DNA of 64,000 nt from an uncultured Caulobacterales bacterium. Its GTDB lineage: Bacteria > Pseudomonadota > Alphaproteobacteria > Caulobacterales > Caulobacteraceae. The stretch lies in NCBI GenBank assembly GCA_903862425.1, contig CAIOYC010000037.1:62001-126000 (forward strand). Direction: 5' to 3'. This document shows, one piece after another, positions 1-10,512 of the stretch. The notes below the pieces were generated by a model. That model worked only from the letters and a program-made list of their open reading frames with translations, made no database searches and had not been told where the DNA came from. A program made the position numbers and the translations under genes. Position 1 is the stretch's first letter; every line of letters starts with the position of its first letter.

Positions 1-692
<692 letters not shown>

Positions 693-727
693 ACGCTTCA
701 GTCGCGGTCCCCGGGCGCCGTTCGAAA

Positions 728-2035
728 ATGCGTACCTTTGATCTTGCTTGGTATCAACTTCAACGCGCAGATTCGCCCGTAGATCGGCTTGGCGGATTCA
801 GCCATTTCAGAGAGGTGGGGAGCATTGCTTGGTGCTCTCCATCGCCACTGTTTGATGTAGCATTTTATCTGCGCCAAGCCGGCCCAGCTGCGTTTGCTTC
901 GCCTTACGCCCACTATGAGAACCATGGCGCCGCAGACAATCTGAGCCCGCACCCACTCATCGATGCGCCGGCCTATCGACAGGCGCATGGCTTGGCTACC
1001 CAGGTCGAGATACTCGCCTACGCCGCCGCCAATCCTGACGCCCCTCCACTCAATGACCTTTTTGATCAGGGCTGGTACGAGCAGCAGCGAGGCCAAAGCT
1101 TCGTGTCGTCGTTTGACGCCTTTGCGGACTACGTCGCCGTCGGCCAGGCGCGCGACATGAGTCCATTTTCCTTGTTCGATCCCGTCTACTACAGAAGCCA
1201 TAGCCCATTCCTGACCACCTGGCCGTTTGAGGACTATTGGACAGGCGCCCCCGACTCCAAGCTCTGCGGTTTTCCACTCGCCGACCCTGTATTCCTGAAA
1301 GGATGTGAGAGCGTTAGCGAGCAGGCGACTTGGGGCGCGGCCCAGCCTCCTATCAGCCGGCTACTCGATCCTTTTGAGAAGAGTTTCTCGGTTGAATTCT
1401 CGCTCAACACCTATCTAGGCCGCATTGTGCGTACTGGGTTGCAAACGATCCTGCACAGCGCGGCAGCGGTCGCGAATAAGTCGCCAAGGCCGCAGGACCC
1501 CACAGTCGCTGCGGAACAATGGGAGGCGCCGCTCCCGGCCGACCATGGCCAACCCAGACACGCCGTGCTTACGTCTATCCCTTCTACTGTTCGTCTCGAT
1601 GCCGAAAACGTCGATCTCCTTATCATCGGCTCTTGTCGAGCTCTCTCAGATGACACGGTAAGGCGTCTGGCGATCCTTGCCGGTCTGCCAGGTGTGGGCA
1701 TGGTGGGGGGCTTAAACGACGCGGATAGGAAGCCCGGCGCCCATCGCCACGCGATCGTGCCCTTTCGTTCGCTCTTTGCGATTAACCGAGAGACCCTCAG
1801 AGCCAGCGGCGGTTTTGACCCTGATTTCGCCTCGGCGTCAGCAGCGAGCGCAGACCTCGCGCTGCGACTTTCGGAGCGAGGATTCCGCAACCTTGAAATG
1901 ATCGTGGCGCCTGAGCTCGGCCCCATCCCCAAAATGCGAGATATGATCGATTCAATACTTCTCTTTGATCGTCACGCCGCCAAACTTAAGATTTTCGAAA
2001 CCGCTGAACGCTTAAGTCAGGGTGGAAGATTTTGA
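728..2035 (+). CDS. Repeat-bearing protein with C-terminal half of a family 2 glycosyltransferase
   Basis: This is a 435-residue protein. The first ~200 residues hold five or six degenerate units of about 37 residues built on FD-x3-Y ... HY-x2-G-x5-SP (for example SPLFDVAFYL near residue 40 and SLFDPVYYRS near 150). Such repeats often sit at the N-terminus of polysaccharide glycosyltransferases. The C-terminal ~130 residues resemble the acceptor-side half of a GT2 domain (AINRETLRASGGFDPDF, then ADLALRLSERGFRNL). I see no N-terminal GT2 strand (VIPxYN type) and no DxD, so catalysis is doubtful. It overlaps the next gene by four bases (TTGA), which implies coupled translation. It may be an adaptor or a decayed transferase. 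Confidence 0.75.
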   Translation: MRTFDLAWYQLQRADSPVDRLGGFSHFREVGSIAWCSPSPLFDVAFYLRQAGPAAFASPYAHYENHGAADNLSPHPLIDAPAYRQAHGLATQVEILAYAAANPDAPPLNDLFDQGWYEQQRGQSFVSSFDAFADYVAVGQARDMSPFSLFDPVYYRSHSPFLTTWPFEDYWTGAPDSKLCGFPLADPVFLKGCESVSEQATWGAAQPPISRLLDPFEKSFSVEFSLNTYLGRIVRTGLQTILHSAAAVANKSPRPQDPTVAAEQWEAPLPADHGQPRHAVLTSIPSTVRLDAENVDLLIIGSCRALSDDTVRRLAILAGLPGVGMVGGLNDADRKPGAHRHAIVPFRSLFAINRETLRASGGFDPDFASASAASADLALRLSERGFRNLEMIVAPELGPIPKMRDMIDSILLFDRHAAKLKIFETAERLSQGGRF

Positions 2036-3849
2036 ACCTTATACTATTTTCCCACTGCGACTTCGACGGCAACAGCGCCCTGCATGTGCACTCTGTCGCA
2101 AAGGCTTTGCGCGCTCGCGGTCATGATTGCGTCATTGCTCTGCCGGGGGCCATGAATACAGCGCCACCTGACACATCCATAAAGATCGAGAGTTATCAAG
2201 AATTGGAGTCACACGATCTCGTATTCAATGACGGGCGCGGGCCCGACCTGATCCATGCTTGGACGCCGCGGGCGCACGTTGCGCGGCTTGTATCCAAAAT
2301 CGCGAGTCGGTTGCATTGCCGCTATATAGTCCACATGGAGGACAATGAGGATGTCATCGTCGCTCGGGAATTGCCGGCCGCGCTCAATCTGGAATTGATG
2401 CGGTCGTGGCCTTTCGATCTCGTTGAAAAAATATTGGCGAATGACGCGCGGACGAATATCTCGGTCGAGAATGACTTTCTGACAAAGTCGAATGGCTATT
2501 CCTGTTTAACAGAAGCGCTTCTCAAATTTGCGCCCAGTAACAAGCCTTCCTGCGTGTTTTCGCCCGGCTTCGACCCAGCCTTTGCGACAATACCCGAGCG
2601 AGACCAGAGCTTGGACCGGCAAAATCTCGGTATAGACGATGGGCGGTTGGCCGTAACCTACTGCGGCAACGTCCATCAAGCGAATATCTCTGATATGCGA
2701 TCGCTATATGCAGGCCTTGCTTTGATGGGCCGCCGGCGTGATGAATCCGTGTTGTTGCTCCGGACCGGCTGGGATCAGATACCGTTCGAGGTAGCCGACA
2801 CGCAGCACCTTGAGGTAAGAAAGTTCGGTTTCGTCGAACGAGATGCTCTACCGGCGTTAGTTTCTGCCGCGGACTTTCTGGTGCAACCCGGGGCTGTCGA
2901 CGAATTTAACGCTTACAGATTTCCTTCAAAAGTGCCGGACTACCTTGTATCGGGTCGCCCCGTTATTCTACCGAACACCAATATCGGCCATAGGCTGACG
3001 GACGGCGAGCAGACAATCAAGCTTACGACCGGAGATGCCTTCGATATCTGCGCATGTGCGAGCAAGCTTGCCGATGACCCAGGATTGGGGACGCGAATAG
3101 GTGCCCGCGGGCGGGCCTTTGCACTGCAACAGTTGACTTGGGCTAGGGCTGCAGAAACCATTGATCGCTTGTATCGGGAGGTGATGTCGCGCCCGGTCGG
3201 CGATGCTCCGCAGGCCCTGGCAAGAGGGCGATTTCCGGTAAAACTCGTCGGTGTTTTGCCCGCTGGCTTCCCCAAGGATGGAGCGCGGCGATCTTTGCTG
3301 GACGAAGCGGGGATCGAGATATCGTTGGACGATTCAGGCCTGAGCACCGGCATGGACGACCCAACAGAGCTGGAGAGTATAACGGCGGCCGCCTTGGAGA
3401 CTTGGCGGGCTTGGTCGGTGAAAAAGCCCGAGGAACAGGACTACATGTTGACGGCCGCACGCGAGATCGCTCGTCTCCCGAACTTGGCGGGAGCGGTTCG
3501 GTTTGTCGCGGCGCCCGAAGCGCTCGCATTGGCCAGCGTCCATGCTTACGGGCAATGGCTTCGCATCGCCGTGCGCCATGCTTTTTCAGAATTCCCTCAT
3601 CGTCCCTTCATTTTCCTTGGGGGGATCGAGTCGATCATCGAGGATGCAATCCGCGGCGACAGACGATGCCGTGCGATTTTGATCGCCACTCGTTTTGCAC
3701 TTATCGCCGGCATACAGGACTACGTTCGCCCCTTCAGCGTCGAGGACGAGGCCCGCTTTCTGGCGGAGACCGTTTACAGGGAGGGCGAGAAGCGCTCATC
3801 CTCCCCGATATTGCCCTCCGACGCTCCTGAAAGGCCGAACTGCGAATAG
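2032..3849 (+). CDS. Glycosyltransferase family 4-like protein with extra C-terminal domain
   Basis: The protein has 605 residues and starts at TTG, which overlaps the previous stop as TTGA. Residues 1 to ~390 look like a GT-B glycosyltransferase: an N-terminal FSHCDFDGNSALHVHSVAKAL segment, YCGNVH at the interdomain region, and a GT4-type donor-site stretch FPSKVPDYLVSGRPVI near residue 297. Residues ~400-605 form an additional domain that I do not recognise; it contains PHRPFIFLGGIESIIEDAI. The family transfers sugars from nucleotide donors at the cytoplasmic face during O-antigen assembly; the donor here is unknown. Its last 76 bases overlap the convergent gene on the other strand. Confidence 0.82.
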   Translation: MNLILFSHCDFDGNSALHVHSVAKALRARGHDCVIALPGAMNTAPPDTSIKIESYQELESHDLVFNDGRGPDLIHAWTPRAHVARLVSKIASRLHCRYIVHMEDNEDVIVARELPAALNLELMRSWPFDLVEKILANDARTNISVENDFLTKSNGYSCLTEALLKFAPSNKPSCVFSPGFDPAFATIPERDQSLDRQNLGIDDGRLAVTYCGNVHQANISDMRSLYAGLALMGRRRDESVLLLRTGWDQIPFEVADTQHLEVRKFGFVERDALPALVSAADFLVQPGAVDEFNAYRFPSKVPDYLVSGRPVILPNTNIGHRLTDGEQTIKLTTGDAFDICACASKLADDPGLGTRIGARGRAFALQQLTWARAAETIDRLYREVMSRPVGDAPQALARGRFPVKLVGVLPAGFPKDGARRSLLDEAGIEISLDDSGLSTGMDDPTELESITAAALETWRAWSVKKPEEQDYMLTAAREIARLPNLAGAVRFVAAPEALALASVHAYGQWLRIAVRHAFSEFPHRPFIFLGGIESIIEDAIRGDRRCRAILIATRFALIAGIQDYVRPFSVEDEARFLAETVYREGEKRSSSPILPSDAPERPNCE

Positions 3850-6800
3850 AGTTCCTGGGCGTAAGCGCGCCCGCGGCGTTTGAGCGATGGTGGAACGTCC
3901 ACAGTCCGCCGCACGATCTGCTGAAGCTCCAAAATTTCCACCAACTGCTGCGCGTTCAATCCACCGATCGTAACGCCGCCCACGTGCCGTCTATGCACGT
4001 TCGCCGCGTGTGAGTTGAAGGCCACGCGTCCTTTCTCCAGCAATTTGACATATACGAGCCAGTCGCCAGCGAAGCGCAGCCGACCCAGGACTTCGCGCTG
4101 TTCACGGAGCACATCGAGCAGAGCTTGGCGCCGGAACAAGACGGCGCTCACGTTCGGGATCGTATTCTTTACCGACAAGCCTAATTTTATTTCATCCACA
4201 CCATCGGCCACATAGGAGCGTCGCCACCGCGTCGTCGAAACATCGTCTGTGTAGGCAAAATAGTCCGCGCCAAGATGCAGGCCGTGGCCATCGATCTGAC
4301 GTGACTGCACATAACTCATCACGACGGACGGGTCAGCGAAGGCGGCGACAGCGGTGGCGATCAGATCCGGGTCCGCCAAGTCATCAGCCTCGGCAATCCA
4401 CGCCAGATCGCCCTTTGCAGCCTCCACCCCTTTGAGCCATTGCAAGAAGACAGAACCCGAGTTCAGATCGTTCTCGAACAATTGCCAGGGAAGCCCCAGA
4501 GTTGGCGCGATCATCCGGATCGCTTCCAGACTGTTGTCGGAAGAAGCATCGTCCAGGATCACCAACTCATAAACCGGCACCGTCTGACTGGCGATGGAAT
4601 TGAGCCGCGCCTCCATATATCGAGCATAGTTATAGTTCGGTACGATCGCCGAGACTTGGAGCAGCCCTGGATCCGCGAATTTGGCGACGTCGAACGCGTA
4701 ACGGCGAAAATTAAAATCCTGCGCGAGGCGCGCCCGGCCCGCCTCGCCATATTGCGCGGCGGTCTGGCTATTGGAGAGCAGGCTGTTCACCCTGTTCGTG
4801 AAAGCCGGAATGTCAAATTGAGGCGCAGTCAGGCCGCTCCCTTCCGCAAGCACGCGATCAAAACCACCTGTGCCGGCAAACGCCACAACAGGCAGTCCCG
4901 CATCGAACGCTTCCAGCACCACGGTAGGAAATGGATCTTCACGAGAGGTCAGTGCGTAAACATCCGCGGCGCTGTAGAAATCATCAGTCGCCTCCTGAAA
5001 TCCGGCCAGTACGAGGTGACCTGAAGATGCGAATTGCGCAAGACTGGCAAATCGCGCTGTCGTTTCACCGACCCAGACGAAGACGGCATCCGTGCGACGC
5101 TTGGCGAGCTCACCGGCGCATTCCATGAACAGGTCAAAACCCTTCCGTTCATCGCCGTAGCCGACGCCGAGGACGATGCGATCAGTTGGGGAGATACCGA
5201 GCTTTCGCCGGACACGGCTCCTTGCGGCCATGCGCTCTTCGAACGTCTGGTTGCAATTTCGCTTATAAGCCCCCTGCGTGCGAATCAGCGCCGCCGCGAT
5301 CGGATGGCCGACAAACTTTTCGAAGCTTGCACGGACTTCATCCGCGGGAAATACTACCCATTTGGCGTCAGTCCCGATCGCGTCCGCATGGGCTGCCAAT
5401 CCCATCTTTCCCAGCAGCGTCGCCATCTCGTGAACCAGACTGATGCAGGGAATACCGGCGGCGCTGAGTGTATGCAGGAAAAGTCCGGTAACCGTGGTGT
5501 TACAGATTCCGCCGATCGCGCCCTCCTGACTGAGCCTAAGCGCTAGATTTCGCGCACGTTCGCCATCCGGCGCGCATCCAGCCAGGCTATGGACGCGGCC
5601 AAATCGCCTGAACATCGACTCCAGCGGTCCGCCGTCCAGCAGAACGATGTCGAGGCCATAGTTCAGGTCCTCGAACAGAATCTGCGCCAGATGAAGCGCG
5701 AGAAACTGAGCCCCATGACGAAAGGCGTCATGAACGACAAGCACCAATCGGCCGCGACGGCCAGCCGAGGCGATCTCCAGGGCGTCACGCGTCGCCTGAA
5801 GATGGGCATAGCCAAGCCTTGCGTCGGGCTCGAGAATTGCCCCCTCTGCCCATTCGTTCCATGCATTGATGAACACAAGTCGGCCATCGTAATCGGGGCT
5901 ACGGTCAAGCGTATCCTTCGCGGCAAGGCTCAACCATCGCCGATAGAGTTCGGGCTTGGCTCCAGCAAAGCTCGTACCCACGCCGGGGCGGCGGGCCTCG
6001 TTGTCCCAGGCCGGAAACACACCACGATACAGGGTGTAGTCCGAGTGAGGATAGTTTTCGGCCCGCTTAGGGTAGACCGTGTAGTCATACACTGTACTGC
6101 GGAAATTGGATTCGAGGGGCCGCAGATCGGTCGCGAGCGGCGGCGCTGTATTATTGGGGGGAAACTCGATGGCGGAATCGAAATCGTACAAGGCCGGATC
6201 GACCGACTCGAACGATTGCGTATAGGCCAGATGGATTTCGCCGACACCATTGCTGCGACACCAGTCTCGCCATCGCCTTGCCGTGCCCAACGGATCAGGG
6301 AGCAGACTTGGCCGATAGACGATCAGCAGCGGCCGGCCGTGGACGCGCAGATAACGCGGAGATTTCAGGTGGCCCGATATATGACTGATGAAGGCCAGAT
6401 CATCCTCGGCTGAGTGCGCCTGCGCCAGAAGAATCTCATGATCGAGTCCATCCCATCGGCGCGACCAATTCTCATTGGCCCAGCATAGACAATAAGGAAG
6501 CGTAATTTCGGGGTCTTCTGAGAAGAGCTTTATCGGCCCCTCAAGAAGCGTTTGGCCGGCGAACCAATAGAAGTAGAAGCAAAAACCCTCGATCCCGTAG
6601 ACCTGAGCCAAATTCGCCTGTTTTTTCTGGATGCCTTGCGTTTCGAGGAGATCATAATAGCCAAGATCTCCTGGCACGAGTGGCTGCGCCTGCCCTTCAT
6701 AGCGGGGACGGCCCCGCCGAACATTGGTCCACTCTGTGAAGCCCTCGCCCCACCATGCGTCATTTTCCGGGATTGGATGGAATTGCGGAAGATAAAAAGC

Positions 6801-7310
6801 GACCAGCCGAACCGGAAGGGGAGGCGGCGCCTCGATGGTCAGGCGAACCGGCAACCGATATGCGGCCGACTCGGTTCGAGACGCTTTGAAGCGAAGGGAG
6901 TAGGCTGAAATTTGGCGTACGACCTTGCTGGCTCGAGCGGCTTCGACAACTTTCAACATGAACCGTTTGACTGCCCGCACGGGCGCGGTCATCTTCCAGG
7001 AACTGCTCTGGAGGTGGTCTTGGTGACGCGCTTCCAGAGCGGCTAGATCGCTCCTCAGTCTTTGAAGCTCCTGCTCTGCTTCAGCTCTCCAAGCCTTGGC
7101 GGCGAGAGCTTCGTCCATCGACGTCCGAATTTGTGCCAGCTGGAACTCGACGAGCTCGCGAGCCCGTTGATGGGCGCTTCGCACAAGCGCGAACCGAACC
7201 TCATCCACCTCGTCTTCCAACCCGCCGATCGGCGACGGATCTGCAGCAGCTTCAGCCTTGAAAAGGCTGCCGATGTGCTCAGGCGCCTTTTCGTCCTCTC
7301 GCTCCGTCAC
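3774..7310 (-). CDS. Three-domain WbsX-GT4-GT2 polysaccharide biosynthesis protein
   Basis: This is a 1178-residue multidomain protein. Residues ~30-130 are likely coiled coil and end in the SSSWKMTAPVRAVKRF signature common at the N-terminus of O-antigen glycosyltransferases. Residues ~160-500 are a WbsX-like (GH99-like) domain, with AFYLPQFHPIPENDAWWGEG at its start and INAWNEWAEGA near 483. Residues ~515-870 are a GT4 domain with REDPFPTVVLEAFDAGLPVV near 795. Residues ~880-1130 are a GT2 domain with VSAIVPNYNYARYMEARL and the acidic motif AEADDL near 973. It probably adds several consecutive residues to a surface glycan. The 3' end overlaps the convergent GT4 gene by 76 bases. Individual donors cannot be read from sequence. 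Confidence 0.88.
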   Translation of the reverse strand: MTEREDEKAPEHIGSLFKAEAAADPSPIGGLEDEVDEVRFALVRSAHQRARELVEFQLAQIRTSMDEALAAKAWRAEAEQELQRLRSDLAALEARHQDHLQSSSWKMTAPVRAVKRFMLKVVEAARASKVVRQISAYSLRFKASRTESAAYRLPVRLTIEAPPPLPVRLVAFYLPQFHPIPENDAWWGEGFTEWTNVRRGRPRYEGQAQPLVPGDLGYYDLLETQGIQKKQANLAQVYGIEGFCFYFYWFAGQTLLEGPIKLFSEDPEITLPYCLCWANENWSRRWDGLDHEILLAQAHSAEDDLAFISHISGHLKSPRYLRVHGRPLLIVYRPSLLPDPLGTARRWRDWCRSNGVGEIHLAYTQSFESVDPALYDFDSAIEFPPNNTAPPLATDLRPLESNFRSTVYDYTVYPKRAENYPHSDYTLYRGVFPAWDNEARRPGVGTSFAGAKPELYRRWLSLAAKDTLDRSPDYDGRLVFINAWNEWAEGAILEPDARLGYAHLQATRDALEIASAGRRGRLVLVVHDAFRHGAQFLALHLAQILFEDLNYGLDIVLLDGGPLESMFRRFGRVHSLAGCAPDGERARNLALRLSQEGAIGGICNTTVTGLFLHTLSAAGIPCISLVHEMATLLGKMGLAAHADAIGTDAKWVVFPADEVRASFEKFVGHPIAAALIRTQGAYKRNCNQTFEERMAARSRVRRKLGISPTDRIVLGVGYGDERKGFDLFMECAGELAKRRTDAVFVWVGETTARFASLAQFASSGHLVLAGFQEATDDFYSAADVYALTSREDPFPTVVLEAFDAGLPVVAFAGTGGFDRVLAEGSGLTAPQFDIPAFTNRVNSLLSNSQTAAQYGEAGRARLAQDFNFRRYAFDVAKFADPGLLQVSAIVPNYNYARYMEARLNSIASQTVPVYELVILDDASSDNSLEAIRMIAPTLGLPWQLFENDLNSGSVFLQWLKGVEAAKGDLAWIAEADDLADPDLIATAVAAFADPSVVMSYVQSRQIDGHGLHLGADYFAYTDDVSTTRWRRSYVADGVDEIKLGLSVKNTIPNVSAVLFRRQALLDVLREQREVLGRLRFAGDWLVYVKLLEKGRVAFNSHAANVHRRHVGGVTIGGLNAQQLVEILELQQIVRRTVDVPPSLKRRGRAYAQELYSQFGLSGASEGNIGEDERFSPSL

Positions 7311-7357
7311 GTCCGCGACCTCAACTCGTGCCGGTGGGGCATGACAGGCGAAGCACC

Positions 7358-8236
<879 letters not shown>

Positions 8237-8362
8237 CCTGATCTCCCCATGTGCGCGTTGGCCCTTTCTGTTCATAGCGTCGGGAACCTAGCTTGAGGCG
8301 ATCACCCCGGAGCCGGTCGATACGTCGCCGAAGCGGCCATTTCAAGCGCCGCATTTTACCCG

Positions 8363-10468
8363 ATGTTCACATTGACAATGGCTAGGTTTGGCGGCTTGTC
8401 CAACGGTATGACTCAATCGCCGCGACCGACGATCTTCACGATTGTGTCGCGCAATTACGCCGCCCAAGCCGCCGTTCTGATGGAAAGCCTCGCGCGCCAC
8501 CAGCCAACGGCTGAGCGGGTGGTCGTCGTAAGCGATGGCGACATGTCATCGCTGGAGGTCGCTGGCGCCAAGGTCGTGAGAGCCGAAGACTTGATGGACG
8601 CCGCGCTGGTGCGCGCCATGTCGACCTATTACAGCCCTCTAGAGTTCAATACAGCAATAAAGCCGTTCTGCTTCATCTCGCTTTTGAAGCTGAACGAAAC
8701 GGTCGTCTATCTGGATCCCGATATTCGCCTCTACGACGATCTTTCGCCCATCTGGGAGGCATTTGACGATTCAGAACTGCTCCTGACACCCCACCTTCTC
8801 AGACCCACCCGCGAGACTGGCCATCCGGATGGCACGGATATTTTGAGATCGGGCGTCTATAATCTTGGCTTTGCCGGACTGAGGCGAAGCCTTCAGGCAA
8901 ACGAATTTGCCGCCTGGTGGGCGGATATGTGCAGGCTCGATTGCCGTGTGGACTTCGCATCTGGGCTGTTTACCGATCAACGCTGGGTAGATTTGGCGCC
9001 GGGTTTCGTGGAGCGTACCCGGATCTTGCGCGATCCGGGCCTGAACGTCGCCTATTGGAACTTGCCTGAACGCCCGCTCGAAAAGCGGGATGGCGGATGG
9101 ACAGCCGACGGCGAGCCGCTCCGATTTTTCCACTTCTCCGGCTTTCGGCCCGATCGCCCAGACCTGCTTAGTAAACATCAGGACCGTATCGTCGTACGGC
9201 CGGACTCCGCGCTTTCCAGCCTGCTCAAAGACTATGCCACAGCAATGAACGAAGCGGGCGCGGCGCGCTCCAGCGCCCGGCCTTATGGCTTCTCGATTTT
9301 TGAAAACGGCCAGTTGGTTACGCCGCCCATGCGCCGTAGCTTTCTAGAGGCTGCCCGTAGCGGCCGAAACCTGGATGACGGGCTAAGCAACGCCCAGTTC
9401 GAATGGCTGCAGCGGTTGGAGCCGAAAAGCATAGCGAAAGGACAGCCGCAAACTTGGGGTGGTGCTCGTTGGAATGATCATGCGCTTGCCCCGATCGAAG
9501 ATGCCATGGAAAAGGACACGCCCTGGCTTGGGCCGGCTCGCCAAGCGGCGCGCTGGCTGCTGGACGACACCGTCAAGCCGGACCGCACCATCAAAGCATT
9601 CTTAAGACCCCGGCGTGACCTTCAGCTTATGGCACCGGAGATTCAGGGCGACGAGGAGGCCACTCTTTTTGCACTGTTGATCGGATCCGAAGCGGCCGCT
9701 AACCGGTTTGCTGTCGATCTCCTGCCTCCATCCACGATCAAGCGCCTGACGAAAAGGCCCTCGATTCTCATCGAAGCGGCCCGGCTCTGGCGACCGGATG
9801 GGCCTACCGACATAGCTGCTCTTACTGTGATCGCCAGATATGGATTGGCCCCTCGCGCCGCTTGGCCGAAGGCTCTCTTTGATGTGCTTGACCAAGAGCC
9901 GAAGCCTGTGGAAGCGCTCTGGGCCAGTCGACCCGACCTGCAGGCGGCGTTCGACCTTCGCCTTCTGCGCGATCGATTGCGACTAAAGCGCTGGCTGGGT
10001 TCGGTGGGCGTCGATGAATACGGATTGGATAGAAAGCGTATGCCAATTCTGAGCCGCGCTAGCGGTGCTGGGCGAAGCGGAGCGGCCCGCCCATTGCGGC
10101 CTCGTCACCGCGAGTGCGTAGTCTGCACCCCCACTCGTCTTATCGGCGAGGTACGCATAGGCGTTTGCTTTGATACTCATGAAGGCAGGATGGTCGATGG
10201 TCAGGCGCTGCCCAGCCGTGTGGCCCTCTGTATACACTTCGGCGAACTGGCTGAAGCGGCGCTGGGCTGGATCGCCCTCTATCGCCAAGGGATCCAAGTG
10301 AAGAAGCACCTCTGGGCCCCCGCCACTGGCGCAATGCGGCCAACGCCCGAAGACCCCGCCTGGTCATTCGTGGACGCTGTTTGTCCATTACCGAACTGGA
10401 CCGGTGAATACGCCCGGCCCGTGGCCAAAGATCTCCCGCCGGGCTTGATTACGCTGGGCCATCCATAG
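8363..10468 (+). CDS. Large glycosyltransferase with GT-A type N-terminus
   Basis: This is a 701-residue protein; a second in-frame ATG lies at 8408, just before TQSPRPTIFTIVSRNY, and could be the true start. Residues ~20-300 look like a GT-A fold transferase: FTIVSRNYAAQAAVLMESL, EFNTAIKPFCFISLL, then YLDPDIRLYDDL near residue 118 with a DxD-like metal motif, and RFFHFSGFRPDRPD near 255. Residues ~300-560 are helical and unrecognised. The last ~140 residues (from about 10045) are rich in Arg, Pro and Cys and look unlike the rest, so a frameshift or a lineage-specific tail is possible. The stop is followed 10 bases later by a terminator-like hairpin. Donor and acceptor are unknown. Confidence 0.72.
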   Translation: MFTLTMARFGGLSNGMTQSPRPTIFTIVSRNYAAQAAVLMESLARHQPTAERVVVVSDGDMSSLEVAGAKVVRAEDLMDAALVRAMSTYYSPLEFNTAIKPFCFISLLKLNETVVYLDPDIRLYDDLSPIWEAFDDSELLLTPHLLRPTRETGHPDGTDILRSGVYNLGFAGLRRSLQANEFAAWWADMCRLDCRVDFASGLFTDQRWVDLAPGFVERTRILRDPGLNVAYWNLPERPLEKRDGGWTADGEPLRFFHFSGFRPDRPDLLSKHQDRIVVRPDSALSSLLKDYATAMNEAGAARSSARPYGFSIFENGQLVTPPMRRSFLEAARSGRNLDDGLSNAQFEWLQRLEPKSIAKGQPQTWGGARWNDHALAPIEDAMEKDTPWLGPARQAARWLLDDTVKPDRTIKAFLRPRRDLQLMAPEIQGDEEATLFALLIGSEAAANRFAVDLLPPSTIKRLTKRPSILIEAARLWRPDGPTDIAALTVIARYGLAPRAAWPKALFDVLDQEPKPVEALWASRPDLQAAFDLRLLRDRLRLKRWLGSVGVDEYGLDRKRMPILSRASGAGRSGAARPLRPRHRECVVCTPTRLIGEVRIGVCFDTHEGRMVDGQALPSRVALCIHFGELAEAALGWIALYRQGIQVKKHLWAPATGAMRPTPEDPAWSFVDAVCPLPNWTGEYARPVAKDLPPGLITLGHP

Positions 10469-10478
10469 ACTGCTCGGG

Positions 10479-10504
10479 GAGACCGAAGCCTATACTTCGG
10501 TCTC
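10479..10504. terminator. Bidirectional terminator-like hairpin between convergent genes
   Basis: GAGACCGAAG at 10479-10488 pairs perfectly with CTTCGGTCTC at 10495-10504 around a six-base loop (CCTATA). It lies between the stop of the glycosyltransferase at 10468 and the stop of the wzt-like gene at 10513 on the other strand, the expected place for a shared terminator. Neither side has a clear T-run, so intrinsic termination is not certain. Confidence 0.6.
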
Positions 10505-10512
10505 GATGGGCC

